From: Macrothele yani
Lineage: Eukaryota; Arthropoda; Arachnida; Araneae; Macrothelidae
NCBI GenBank assembly: GCA_039090855.1
Contig: CM077016.1
Location: forward strand, 55,848,569 to 55,912,568
Reading direction: 5' to 3'
Length of the DNA: 64,000 nucleotides
In this document: piece by piece, positions 63,295-64,000 of the stretch
Position numbering within the stretch: the stretch's first letter is position 1
Layout of the letters: each line of letters starts with the position of its first letter
Translations under genes and position numbers: made by a program
Notes under the pieces: generated by a model
What the model was told of the DNA's origin: nothing
The model's database searches: none
What the model saw: only the letters and a program-made list of their open reading frames with translations

Positions 63295-64000
63295 TGTGCA
63301 AACCATCGGAAGCTTATATTAGATGGAGACACCACTCCTATCCACGCAGCATTGGCCGCCATAGGTCACCATCCGCGCTGCGTGTGACGTCACAAGCAGG
63401 CAAAATCTGCTTTGAAACTACGGAAACCACTGAAGCTACGAGGCGTTTAGACAGATAAAATGAGGGATTTAATAATTATCAATTATACAACCTTGCTGTT
63501 TAATCAACTGTGCGAATAAGAATGTTTTTTTTTCTTTTTAATTTCACAAGGTTTCTAAAAAGAAAGGAAAAACCAGCATTTCGGTAATCTAAACTCAGAG
63601 ACGTAACGAAACAAAAATCGGAATGCGAATTTTTCTACAGAAGGTTAGGTGCTGAAAGAATAGAATTACTTGCCTGATATGTGCAGATAATTTAATATTT
63701 CCAGTAATCTCACTAATTTAAGTTTTTGAAGTCGAAAATATTTCTTTACTTCCAAATTTTACAGTAAGTGAAGGGTCGCTATTAAGAGGTCATATTTTTG
63801 AAATCTCTCTGCTGTATTAAATCATTCAAACTTTATTCAACCAGAATAAAGGGAAAATAAAGAAATACAAAACAAATAATAAACATGCATGCGCATATAT
63901 TCTCCATACAAAGGTCATTCTCATGCTCACATCACATCAGCTTTCAAAGATATTACCTTATAACACAAAATATGCATAGGGTCATAGCAGGTCACTTATT
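63295..64000. other. unique sequence without recognised features
   Basis: A GC-richer part to about 63450 and AT-rich sequence after it. Nothing convincing is seen on either strand. Confidence 0.4.

Noticed and set aside
1..64000. Bacterial or viral origin of the contig
   Set aside because: Abundant SINEs, Tc1/mariner, hAT and PLE elements, simple repeats and spliceosomal signals show an animal nuclear genome; no viral structural or replication gene was recognised.

Overview
This is a gene-poor, AT-rich stretch of an animal nuclear genome, most likely an arthropod and possibly not an insect. I see no bacterial gene organisation: no operons, no ribosome binding sites, and no long uninterrupted host ORF. 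What I can read is a dense and repeatedly nested collection of transposable elements, most of them decayed: Tc1 (DD34E), mariner, DD41D-type mariner relatives, several pogo/Tigger elements, several hAT elements, one Copia LTR retrotransposon, three Penelope-like elements (PLEs) with GIY-YIG endonuclease remains, one RTE-type LINE, at least two tRNA-derived SINE families, foldback elements, and two related long-TIR DNA transposons that I cannot place in a named superfamily. The organism assignment is inference from this repertoire.

Layout. 1-0.86 kb: PLE remnant. 1.48-6.39 kb: a complete hAT insertion (13-bp TIRs, 8-bp target duplication) carrying a broken transposase on the minus strand and an internal diverged repeat array. 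7.46-9.17 kb: a compound inverted-repeat (foldback) region holding a 111-codon open segment bounded by good splice signals. 9.18-10.23 kb: minus-strand PLE reverse transcriptase. 11.43-12.83 kb: a nearly complete Tc1 element. 13.0-21.0 kb: a nest in which a mariner was hit by a Copia element, and the Copia was in turn hit by a 3.26-kb long-TIR transposon. 21.1-24.07 kb: a Tc1/mariner-type transposase split by a 1.78-kb non-autonomous element. 24.6-24.9 kb: a head-to-head pair of tRNA-like SINEs. 25.1-26.3 and 29.7-32.1 kb: two relatives of the hAT internal repeat, the second broken by a DD41D-type mariner (30.32-31.63 kb). 26.97-28.27 kb: minus-strand mariner. 34.17-34.65 kb: tandem repeat with nuclear-receptor DR1-like motifs. 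36.3-38.73 kb: a Tc1 element interrupted by a PLE with a hammerhead-like motif. 38.9-40.1 kb: nested MITEs. 40.12-41.90 and 43.68-45.69 kb: two pogo-type elements with TA duplications. 46.3-47.0 kb: Tc1 remnant. 47.5-49.0 kb: hAT transposase. 50.27-50.96 kb: RTE LINE end. 51.3-53.1 kb: Tc1 and hAT fragments. 53.46-58.67 kb: a Tigger-like element containing the second long-TIR transposon, which itself contains two SINEs. 59.9-63.3 kb: a SINE cluster plus a Tc1 fragment.

Host genes. I find no complete host gene. Several short minus-strand segments (42488-42582, 28776-28834, 10358-10420, 8441-8773) are open and bounded by AG...GT(A)AGT signals, so the window may lie in long introns of one minus-strand gene. 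Their reading phases do not join directly, so unseen exons or separate origins are possible. I do not recognise the products.

How the pieces relate. The nesting gives a relative chronology: mariner, then Copia, then long-TIR transposon; Tigger, then long-TIR transposon, then SINEs; Tc1, then PLE; hAT internal repeat, then DD41D mariner. SINEs with intact target duplications are among the youngest events. Almost every transposase shows frameshifts, stops or lost catalytic residues. The best preserved coding piece is the Tc1 catalytic domain at 11.9-12.7 kb.
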